From positions 696 through 10,183 of the forward strand of contig DNHN01000114.1 of the NCBI GenBank assembly GCA_003485825.1: 9,488 nucleotides of DNA, written 5' to 3'. This document shows, in pieces, positions 1 to 5,724 of this stretch. Position 1 is the first letter of the stretch, and every line of letters starts with the position of its first letter. The DNA comes from Bacteroidota bacterium. GTDB taxonomy: Bacteria; Bacteroidota; Bacteroidia; NS11-12g; UBA9320. The notes beneath the pieces were generated by a model. That model did no database searches. It saw nothing but the letters and a program-made list of their open reading frames with translations, and was not told where the DNA came from. Position numbers and translations under genes: made by a program.

Positions 1-22
1 TACAACGCTAATCGAGTTACCA

Positions 23-58
23 GGAGAGTATTTGAAATATTATTCTCCTTCTTTTTTG
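23..58 (+). terminator. possible intrinsic terminator of an upstream gene
   Basis: GGAGAGTA at 23-30 pairs with TATTCTCC at 41-48, giving eight base pairs with one G-T wobble around a 10-nt AT-rich loop. TTCTTTTTT (49-57) follows at once, as expected for an intrinsic terminator on the plus strand. A TAA at 9-11 in the third frame could be the stop codon of the gene it serves, but only three codons of that frame are visible. An alternative is that this DNA is coding, because the second frame stays open from the window edge to 139; I think that less likely. Confidence 0.4.
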
Positions 59-116
59 AAACAAAATAAGCCTTTGATGCTTTTATACTCTAAGGATACA
101 GCTTTTAAAAATAGGA

Positions 117-995
117 ATGAACAACGGATTAAGCATTAAAGATCTTGAAAATCTTAGCGGGATTAAAGCCCATACAATTCGTATGTGGGAGAAACGTCAC
201 AATATTTTTGATCCAGACAGGACCGAAACTAACATACGCCTTTATAGCACTGACGATCTTACAAAACTACTAAATATATCATCCGTGTTAGATCACGGAA
301 TGAAAATCAGTAAAGTAAGTATGCTTAGCAGAGAAGAGCTCAATAAAGAAATAGAACTCTTACAGCAGGAAAACATAGAAGCGTCGAAAAAAATCATTGT
401 CAATAAACTAATTGTTGCCACGCTAAAGTGCAACGTCGTGGATTTTGAAAAGACCTATAAAACGTATGTCGCTGAAAACGGTCTTGAAGACGCAATGGAG
501 AAAATCATCTATCCTATGCTCATACAAATAGGACTGATGTGGACGGTCAGTAAGTTGAACCCTTCTCAGGAACACTTTGCCAGTCAAATGATCAGACAGA
601 AGCTCTTTACTGCTATAGATTTGTTACCTGACGCCAGTAAAAAAAATAGTCGATTCCTACTTTATCTGCCAGATAACGAAAGCCACGAAATCGGTCTACT
701 TTATGCCTACTACCTTGTTAAAAAAGCGGGTCATGAGTGCATATACTTGGGTCCTAGCGTGCCTGTAGAAGATGTGGGAGCATGTTGCACAAATTCAAAT
801 GCCACACACGTCCTGTGCGCATTCACTATACAACGGTCTGAAAGTGTCTTTAAAGCGTATTTTGATAAAATGAAAGAAGCTTGCCCTTCGGCTCAACTTC
901 TAGTGCACGGCTTACCGTCCGCTATGACAAGCCAGCTAAATGACTCCAACTTCAAAATTTTAACGGACTTACAGGATTTAAAAAACATTATTTAA
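117..995 (+). CDS. MerR-family regulator with cobalamin-binding domain (CarH/LitR-like)
   Basis: This 292-residue protein is probably a transcriptional repressor of the carotenoid genes that follow. Residues 5-30 form a MerR winged helix-turn-helix, with the recognition-helix end IRMWEKRH at 21-28. Residues about 75-170 match the helical B12-binding cap. They contain W142 and E152-H153, which is exactly the Wx9EH signature of CarH photoreceptors. Residues about 178-292 form the Rossmann-like B12 domain. There ESHEIG (188-193) fits ExHxxG, so H190 is the likely lower cobalt ligand, and GHECIYLG (205-212) is the usual following loop. In CarH proteins, adenosylcobalamin promotes a DNA-binding tetramer that light breaks apart. 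The residue after the tryptophan is T143, whereas Thermus CarH, as I recall it, has a histidine there that binds cobalt after illumination. The start is the ATG preceded by TAGGA. The gene lies 52 bp before crtI on the same strand. Light sensing is inferred from motifs; the family call is firm. Confidence 0.88.
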   Translation: MNNGLSIKDLENLSGIKAHTIRMWEKRHNIFDPDRTETNIRLYSTDDLTKLLNISSVLDHGMKISKVSMLSREELNKEIELLQQENIEASKKIIVNKLIVATLKCNVVDFEKTYKTYVAENGLEDAMEKIIYPMLIQIGLMWTVSKLNPSQEHFASQMIRQKLFTAIDLLPDASKKNSRFLLYLPDNESHEIGLLYAYYLVKKAGHECIYLGPSVPVEDVGACCTNSNATHVLCAFTIQRSESVFKAYFDKMKEACPSAQLLVHGLPSAMTSQLNDSNFKILTDLQDLKNII

Positions 996-1000
996 AATAT

Positions 1001-1034
1001 ATTGTTTAACTTTCACTTCAAAAAGTAAGACAAT
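1001..1034 (+). promoter_or_regulatory. imperfect palindrome before crtI, candidate operator/promoter
   Basis: ATTGTTTAACTTT (1001-1013) is matched in inverted orientation by 1022-1034 at 11 of 13 positions, around an 8-bp centre. It occupies most of the 52-bp gap between the regulator gene and crtI. TAACTTTC at 1007-1014 differs from the Bacteroidota -7 element TAnnTTTG only in its last base, so a promoter may overlap the palindrome. On the minus strand TTGT occurs twice with an 11-bp step (within 1031-1044); CarH operators are known as tandem 11-bp repeats, but the repeats here agree poorly beyond TTGT. Binding by the upstream MerR-type protein is an inference from position. Confidence 0.45.
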
Positions 1035-1047
1035 ACATTAACAAACC

Positions 1048-2529
1048 GTGAAAGTAGCAATAATAGGATCAGGATTTTCTTCACTCTCAAACGCGTGCTA
1101 CCTTGCACAGCAGGGTCATCGTGTGGATGTTTTTGAAAAAAATGACCAGTTAGGTGGTAGAGCGCGCATCAAAGAAATCGATGGGTTTACCTTTGATATG
1201 GGGCCGAGTTGGTATTGGATGCCAGATGTTTTTGAAAATTTCTTCGCTGACTTTGGTAAAAAAGTAAGTGACTTCTATGACTTGAAAAGAATAGACCCTA
1301 GCTATAGAGTCTTCTGGCCAGACTCCCCAGATGATATCCCCGCCTCCATGACTGAATTAAAGGCCTATTTTGAAAAATACGAAAAGGGTTCTGGCGAAAA
1401 ACTAGAGCAATTTCTACAAGAAGCTAAAATGAAATACGAAGTAGGTATGGGTGATTTTGTAACCAAACCTTCTTTATCATTCACTGAGTTTATGAGTTTA
1501 GACACTGCTCGAAAAGGGCTGTCTCTTGACTTATTCAAACCTATAAGTAAACACATACGTCAGTTTTTTACCCATCCAAAACTTATCGAGCTTTTGGAGT
1601 TTCCCGTACTATTCCTAGGAGCTAAACCACAAAATACGCCTTCGCTATATAGCCTAATGAATTATGCAGATATGGCTCTAGGCACTTGGTATCCAATGGG
1701 CGGTATGCACAAGATCGTAGAAGCTATGGTAGCTGTAGCCAAAGAACTAGGTGTCACTTTTCATACATCAGCAAATGTGACCGAGATAGTAGCAGAAGGA
1801 AGAAACGTGCTTGGAATAAATGCGGATAATGTGTTTCACGCAGCAGATGTAGTAGTGAGCGGGGCAGATTACCACCATACCGAGCAATCTCTACTTCCAG
1901 AAAAATACAGAAACTACGACGAAAAGTATTGGGCAAAACGTACGATGGCTCCATCTAGCCTGCTGTATTATGTAGGTCTTAACAAAAAAATAGAAGGTAT
2001 AAAACATCACAATCTCTTTTTTGACGAGAGTTTTGATAACCATGCCGTAGAAATATACGATACGCACAAGTGGCCAGAAGCTCCGTTGTTTTACATCTGT
2101 AATCCAAGTAAAACGGATGACAGCGTAGCTCCAGAAGGAAAAGAAAACTTATTCTTTTTGGTACCTGTAAGCACAGAATTAAAAGACAATGAGCCTACTA
2201 AAAAACGCTATTTCAATATGATCTGTGATCGCTTGCAAAAACATACCGGCCACGACATTAGACCTCACATAGAAGTATATGAAAGTTTTGCGCATTCAGA
2301 TTTTGTGTCAGAGTATAACAGTTTCAAAGGAAATGCCTACGGACTAGCTAACACCTTAAAGCAAACTGCTATTCTGAAACCAAAATGTAAAAACAAAAAA
2401 TTAGATAATTTATACTATATCGGACAGTTAACCGTACCTGGTCCGGGTGTTCCTCCGAGCATTATCTCAGGAAAAATAGTCTCTCAACTTATCCAACAAG
2501 AACAACACAACCATGAAAGCATTATTTGA
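1048..2529 (+). CDS. crtI: phytoene desaturase (CrtI type)
   Basis: This FAD-dependent enzyme desaturates 15-cis-phytoene, probably in four steps to lycopene, at the membrane surface. The N-terminus shows the dinucleotide-binding fold: GSGFSS at 7-12, E30 at the end of the second strand, then LGGRAR at 35-40. The C-terminus carries the CrtI-type FAD signature at about 456-475, with TVPGPGVPP at 462-470 followed by SIISG. Its 493 residues are normal for bacterial CrtI. The start is a GTG; no ATG in frame lies nearby and MKVAIIGSG is the expected beginning. The last 17 bases overlap crtB, which suggests translational coupling. It is the first enzyme gene of the operon, 52 bp after the putative light regulator. 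The number of desaturation steps cannot be read from the sequence; related desaturases acting on other carotenoids look similar, but the context of crtB, crtZ and a lycopene cyclase favours lycopene formation. Confidence 0.95.
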   Translation: MKVAIIGSGFSSLSNACYLAQQGHRVDVFEKNDQLGGRARIKEIDGFTFDMGPSWYWMPDVFENFFADFGKKVSDFYDLKRIDPSYRVFWPDSPDDIPASMTELKAYFEKYEKGSGEKLEQFLQEAKMKYEVGMGDFVTKPSLSFTEFMSLDTARKGLSLDLFKPISKHIRQFFTHPKLIELLEFPVLFLGAKPQNTPSLYSLMNYADMALGTWYPMGGMHKIVEAMVAVAKELGVTFHTSANVTEIVAEGRNVLGINADNVFHAADVVVSGADYHHTEQSLLPEKYRNYDEKYWAKRTMAPSSLLYYVGLNKKIEGIKHHNLFFDESFDNHAVEIYDTHKWPEAPLFYICNPSKTDDSVAPEGKENLFFLVPVSTELKDNEPTKKRYFNMICDRLQKHTGHDIRPHIEVYESFAHSDFVSEYNSFKGNAYGLANTLKQTAILKPKCKNKKLDNLYYIGQLTVPGPGVPPSIISGKIVSQLIQQEQHNHESII

Positions 2530-3355
2530 TACAGTATCCCTAAAAGCCAGTAAAATGGTAACCAATGCCTATAGTACCTCGTTTTCGCTAGGTATTAGAA
2601 TGCTGAATGAATCTGTGCGCGAACCAGTGTACGCCATTTATGGTTTTGTACGCTTTGCAGACGAGATAGTAGACTCGTTCGAAGGGTATGACAAAGAAGC
2701 ACTGATTGCGGATTTTCGCAAGCAGACCGCAGATGCTATAGAAAAGAAAATAAGCCTAAACCCTATACTCAACAGTTTTCAGCACGCAGTCAATCACTAC
2801 AAAATAGACCAGTGGCTCATAGATGCATTCTTTGATAGTATGGAGATGGACCTTGAGGAGCAAACATATGACCAAAAGACTTTTGAGAAGTACATATTGG
2901 GCAGCGCTCAGGTGGTAGGACTAATGTGTCTGCGTGTATTTTGCAATGGTGACAATGTGCAGTATGATAGTCTAAAAGATGGGGCAATGAGCCTTGGCTC
3001 TGCTTTCCAAAAAGTAAATTTCCTTAGAGACCTCAAAGCAGATAAAGATAATCTAGGCAGACTATACTTCCCAGGAATGAATATGCACGAATGGACGCCT
3101 CAGTTAAAAGAGGATATAGAGGCAGATATCGCCAACGACTTCAAACACGCTTTAGAGGCTATCAACCGATTGCCTGCCAACTCCAAATATGGTGTCTATA
3201 CGGCCTACCGGTATTATTTTAAACTTTTCAAAAAATTGGAAAATGCAAGTTTCGAAGAGTTATTCACCAAACGCTTGAGAGTACCCAATTCAACAAAATT
3301 CCGCTTACTATTTACCTCTAAAGCTAGACTAGCTATGGGTACGTACTTTTTATAA
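2513..3355 (+). CDS. crtB: phytoene synthase
   Basis: This enzyme joins two geranylgeranyl diphosphates head to head into phytoene, the first committed step of carotenoid synthesis. It is a 280-residue member of the squalene/phytoene synthase family. The first aspartate-rich Mg-diphosphate site is DEIVD at 50-54, within GFVRFADEIVD. The second is at 168-180, where VNFLRDLKADKDN supplies D173 and D177. YSTSF at 20-24 and SAQVVGLM at 131-138 are other family landmarks. The ATG lies inside the end of crtI in another frame (17-nt overlap), so translation is probably coupled. Length and motifs are intact. Squalene synthase-like members are the only close alternative, and the neighbours exclude them in practice. 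The GGPP synthase that feeds it is not in this window. Confidence 0.96.
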   Translation: MKALFDTVSLKASKMVTNAYSTSFSLGIRMLNESVREPVYAIYGFVRFADEIVDSFEGYDKEALIADFRKQTADAIEKKISLNPILNSFQHAVNHYKIDQWLIDAFFDSMEMDLEEQTYDQKTFEKYILGSAQVVGLMCLRVFCNGDNVQYDSLKDGAMSLGSAFQKVNFLRDLKADKDNLGRLYFPGMNMHEWTPQLKEDIEADIANDFKHALEAINRLPANSKYGVYTAYRYYFKLFKKLENASFEELFTKRLRVPNSTKFRLLFTSKARLAMGTYFL

Positions 3356-3363
3356 TACTTTTG
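3356..3363 (+). promoter_or_regulatory. TAnnTTTG -7 element before crtZ
   Basis: TACTTTTG starts directly after the crtB stop codon and ends 6 bases before the crtZ ATG at 3370. It fits the Bacteroidota -7 consensus TAnnTTTG exactly. With initiation a few bases downstream, the message would begin at or next to the start codon. No clear TTG -33 element is seen at the usual distance, which lowers confidence. Confidence 0.45.
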
Positions 3364-3369
3364 CTCAAA

Positions 3370-3825
3370 ATGACGATACTGTTTTATATACTCATTACAC
3401 TTGGTACATTTTTAGCGATGGAGTTTGTAGCTTGGTTTGCGCATAAGTATGTGATGCACGGTTTCCTCTGGTACCTGCACAAGGACCACCACCAGCACGA
3501 ACCTGGCTTCTGGGAAAAGAACGATGCATTCTTTCTCATATTTGCCATACCGAGTGCTTCTTGCTACATCATAGGTAGTGCAGTGGCAGGTATGTTTCCA
3601 CTCTTTTTTGTAGGTGTAGGTATTTCACTATACGGCATAGCCTACTTCTTAGTGCACGATATTTTCATTCACCAGCGATTCAAAATATTCACCCGTACCA
3701 AAAACAGGTACCTAAAAGCCATCCGAAAGGCGCACAAGGTGCATCATAAACATCTAGGACCTGACGAAGGAGAGTGCTTTGGCATGCTTGTAGTCCCTCC
3801 TAAATACATCAAAGAAGCGAAGTAA
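3370..3825 (+). CDS. crtZ: beta-carotene 3-hydroxylase
   Basis: This di-iron membrane enzyme hydroxylates the beta-ionone rings of beta-carotene at C3 and C3', giving beta-cryptoxanthin and zeaxanthin. It belongs to the fatty acid hydroxylase-like superfamily. From the ATG it has 151 residues with four histidine clusters that bind the iron pair: HKYVMH at 25-30, HKDHH at 37-41, HDIFIH at 96-101 and HKVHH at 122-126. Hydrophobic segments at about 3-22, 53-70 and 75-95 anchor it in the membrane. I prefer the ATG at 3370 over an in-frame TTG at 3361, because the TTG lies inside a promoter-like TACTTTTG and adds only three residues. The gene overlaps the next gene by one base (TAATG). All motif histidines are present. 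Confidence 0.95.
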   Translation: MTILFYILITLGTFLAMEFVAWFAHKYVMHGFLWYLHKDHHQHEPGFWEKNDAFFLIFAIPSASCYIIGSAVAGMFPLFFVGVGISLYGIAYFLVHDIFIHQRFKIFTRTKNRYLKAIRKAHKVHHKHLGPDEGECFGMLVVPPKYIKEAK

Positions 3826-4508
3826 TGGATAGCTTGTACCTCTGGGTAAACCTCGGAGCCCTGTTTTTCCCGCTCTTACTTAGTTTCAATAAACTGGGGC
3901 ATTTCTATAAACGTTGGAAATATCTCTTCATCGCGATAGCCGTTATGTGCGTGTGCATCATCTCTTGGGATGTACTATTTACTATATTGGGGGTGTGGGG
4001 ATTTAATGAGGCATATCTTTTAGGTCCTTCATTTCTGCACCTTCCGCTAGAGGAGTGGCTCTTCTTTTTGTGTATTCCGTATGCTTTTATGTTTTTGTAC
4101 GATCAGCTAGTGATTCTACAGGTGAAAAATTTCTTGAAACCTGCCGAAAAGTACTTGGACTACTTCTTCATAGCTGTAGCCGTTGTATATCTCATTGCAG
4201 GTTTTGGTCATATCTACACTACGACCGTTTCTGTACTGGTAATTATTTTTACCTTGATAATGATAAAACTCAATCCCCCTAATCGCGGTATTTTCTACCT
4301 CAGCTATGCTATTATTCTTATTCCGTTTACCGCGGTAAACGGAATATTAACTGGATATATCACCCCAGAGCCTATCGTGTGGTATAACAATGCCGAAAAC
4401 CTTGGCATACGCTTTCTCACTATACCGATAGAAGACTACATCTACTATTTCTTGATGTACGGCATTTGCTATGTGGTGTATGAACGAGTGAAACCAACAG
4501 TGCAGTAG
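3825..4508 (+). CDS. lycopene beta-cyclase, fused CrtYc-CrtYd membrane type
   Basis: This integral membrane enzyme should cyclise the ends of lycopene to form beta-carotene, the substrate of CrtZ. The 227 residues contain two related halves, each like one subunit of the heterodimeric CrtYc/CrtYd cyclases of actinobacteria. The PxE signature appears in both halves: PLEEWLFF at 74-81 and PIEDYIYYF at 201-209. The first half also has SWDVLFTILGVWGFN at 47-61 and the second has PFTAVNGILTG at 167-177. Six or so hydrophobic segments run through it. It has none of the FAD-type features of the unrelated, longer CrtY cyclases. The ATG overlaps the crtZ stop by one base, and it is the last gene of the operon. 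A perfect 28-bp palindrome lies in codons 165-174. Monocyclic versus bicyclic product cannot be decided here. Confidence 0.92.
   Translation: MDSLYLWVNLGALFFPLLLSFNKLGHFYKRWKYLFIAIAVMCVCIISWDVLFTILGVWGFNEAYLLGPSFLHLPLEEWLFFLCIPYAFMFLYDQLVILQVKNFLKPAEKYLDYFFIAVAVVYLIAGFGHIYTTTVSVLVIIFTLIMIKLNPPNRGIFYLSYAIILIPFTAVNGILTGYITPEPIVWYNNAENLGIRFLTIPIEDYIYYFLMYGICYVVYERVKPTVQ
4319..4346. repeat. perfect 28-bp palindrome inside the cyclase gene
   Basis: TATTCCGTTTACCG at 4319-4332 is followed with no spacer by its exact reverse complement at 4333-4346, with CCGCGG at the centre. It encodes I166 to I174 (IPFTAVNGI), part of a motif conserved in the cyclase family. The function is unknown: it could be a dimeric protein site, an mRNA hairpin, or a product of template switching. 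Confidence 0.95.
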
Positions 4509-4583
4509 CCATAGCTAATTCCATTTTTTATTTAGTGTTCACGCAAAGGAGCAAAAATGTATCCCAAGCTGGTTGACGAAAAG

Positions 4584-4623
4584 TAAGATTTAGTTACCTA
4601 TAGCAAACCCCAGCTAAATCTTA
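4584..4623. repeat. 10-bp inverted repeat downstream of the crt operon
   Basis: TAAGATTTAG (4584-4593) and CTAAATCTTA (4614-4623) are exact inverted copies separated by 20 bases. There is no T-tract after either arm, so it is not a standard intrinsic terminator. It lies between the convergent ends of the cyclase and sigma-factor genes. The rest of the gap (4509-4583) shows no gene or recognisable signal. Confidence 0.7.
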
Positions 4624-4636
4624 AAACTAGTACCAC

Positions 4637-4665
4637 AAAAAAAGCCACCCAATAGGGCAGCTTTT
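4637..4665 (-). terminator. intrinsic terminator of the sigma factor gene
   Basis: Read on the minus strand, AAAAGCTGCCC, a TATT loop and GGGTGGCTTTT form an 11-bp stem with two G-T wobbles, followed by a run of T. It begins 23 bases after the sigma-factor stop codon. On the plus strand the two wobbles become C-A mismatches and the T run is shorter, so the hairpin should act mainly on the minus-strand transcript. Confidence 0.85.
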
Positions 4666-4688
4666 CTAAAAGTCATTCGCGATAGGTA

Positions 4689-5552
4689 TTAACCTAAATA
4701 CGATTTCAATATTTTGCTCTTGCTAGACTTACGCAGTCTACGTAGCGCTTTTTCTTTGATCTGTCTAACTCTTTCTCTAGTAAGACCTACCTTGTCAGAT
4801 ATATCCTCTAAGGTATGTGCAGGACCACCATCTAGACCGTAGTAGTACTTCAATACATCTCTTTCTTTTTCAGAAAGTGTACTGATTACACGGTTTATTT
4901 CTTTTCTGAGTGACTCATCCATCAATGGTTGATCTGGATTAGGCTCATCGTTGTTATCCAAAACCCCAAGAAGGCTATTGTCCTCTCCTTCTATAAGTGG
5001 AGCATCTATAGACAAGTGTCTACCGCTTGACTTGAATGCATTTTCTACCTCTGTAACAGAGATTTCAAGTTCTTTTGCAATCTCCTCCGGAGTAGGCTCA
5101 CGCTCTTGAAGCTGCTCTAAACGAGCTGCTGCTGCACTTATTCTACCTATACTACCTACTTTGTTTAGCGGTAGACGTACTATACGCGACTGATCAGCTA
5201 ATGCCTGAAGTATAGACTGCCGAATCCACCATACAGCGTATGAGATAAATTTGAAACCACGAGTCTCATCAAAACGCTTTGCAGCTTTAATAAGTCCAAG
5301 ATTTCCTTCATTGATAAGGTCACCAAGTGTTAACCCTTGGTTTTGATATTGTTTAGATACAGATACAACGAAACGAAGGTTTGCGTTTACTAACTTCTCT
5401 AGAGCTGCTTGGTCTCCTTCACGTATTCTCCCCGCTAATTCTACCTCCTCTTGAGCATCTATCATAGATACTTTACTGATTTCGTTTAGGTACTTGTCTA
5501 ATGACTTATTTTCCCTATTCGTAAACTGTTTTGAAATTTTAAGCTGTCTCAT
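4689..5552 (-). CDS. rpoD: primary RNA polymerase sigma factor (sigma-70 family, RpoD/SigA)
   Basis: This protein directs RNA polymerase to housekeeping promoters. Its 287 residues make it a short primary sigma, as is typical of Bacteroidota; region 1.1 and the large non-conserved insert of proteobacterial RpoD are missing. Region 1.2 starts at about 17 (SLDKYLNEI). Region 2 runs over about 50-120, with [18 protein letters not shown] at 78-95 for core binding and [15 protein letters not shown] at 100-114 for -10 recognition and melting. Region 3 follows (about 121-190). Region 4.2 holds the DNA-binding helix-turn-helix ([19 protein letters not shown], 247-265). The start ATG gives the usual MRQLKISKQ beginning. 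It is transcribed convergently with the crt operon and divergently from icd, with its own promoter (5591-5598) and terminator (4637-4665). A non-essential sigma paralogue is possible but unlikely given the strong family match. Confidence 0.95.
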   Translation of the reverse strand: MRQLKISKQFTNRENKSLDKYLNEISKVSMIDAQEEVELAGRIREGDQAALEKLVNANLRFVVSVSKQYQNQGLTLGDLINEGNLGLIKAAKRFDETRGFKFISYAVWWIRQSILQALADQSRIVRLPLNKVGSIGRISAAAARLEQLQEREPTPEEIAKELEISVTEVENAFKSSGRHLSIDAPLIEGEDNSLLGVLDNNDEPNPDQPLMDESLRKEINRVISTLSEKERDVLKYYYGLDGGPAHTLEDISDKVGLTRERVRQIKEKALRRLRKSSKSKILKSYLG

Positions 5553-5590
5553 TTATTGATGTGAAATCTATCTTCGTTGTTAAGAACTTG

Positions 5591-5598
5591 CAAAAGTA
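5591..5598 (-). promoter_or_regulatory. TAnnTTTG promoter element of the sigma factor gene
   Basis: On the minus strand this reads TACTTTTG, an exact TAnnTTTG -7 element, 38 bases before the ATG. A TTTTG lies 23 bases further upstream on the same strand (within 5621-5627), slightly far for the usual -33 TTTG. A leader of roughly 30-35 nt is expected. Confidence 0.65.
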
Positions 5599-5696
5599 AC
5601 TTTTTGTGCGTAAAAAGCTAACAAAAGTGCTTGTCTATAAGCTTACTAATTACTACAAAAAGCGTGCCTTTTTCTATACTTTAGAATAACTAATTA

Positions 5697-5704
5697 TACC
5701 TTTG
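5697..5704 (+). promoter_or_regulatory. TAnnTTTG promoter element of icd
   Basis: TACCTTTG is an exact Bacteroidota -7 element, 20 bases before the icd ATG at 5725. The upstream DNA is AT-rich but has no clear TTG at -33. Initiation here would give a leader of about 15 nt. The 5553-5724 gap thus holds divergent promoters and no further gene. Confidence 0.6.
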
Positions 5705-5724
5705 TCACAACATAAAAATCTAGA

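Noticed and set aside
2..139. Open second frame from the window edge to a TAA at 137-139, possible tail of an upstream gene
   Set aside because: It would overlap the regulator gene by 23 bases, contains a terminator-like hairpin with T-tract, and its 45 residues match nothing I recognise.
996..1047. Cobalamin riboswitch in front of crtI
   Set aside because: The gap is only 52 bases and lacks room and motifs for a B12 riboswitch; B12 control, if any, would come from the protein.
1754..1954. Minus-strand open frames opposite crtI, icd and the YbhN-like gene
   Set aside because: All lie wholly within well-supported genes on the other strand, are short, and lack known motifs.
3361..3369. TTG at 3361 as the crtZ start
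   Set aside because: It adds only three residues and lies inside an exact TAnnTTTG element; the ATG at 3370 is simpler.
5657..5673. AAAAAG/CTTTTT hairpin between the sigma factor and icd promoters
   Set aside because: The stem is six pairs, nearly all A-T, in a divergent promoter region where no transcript needs to end.
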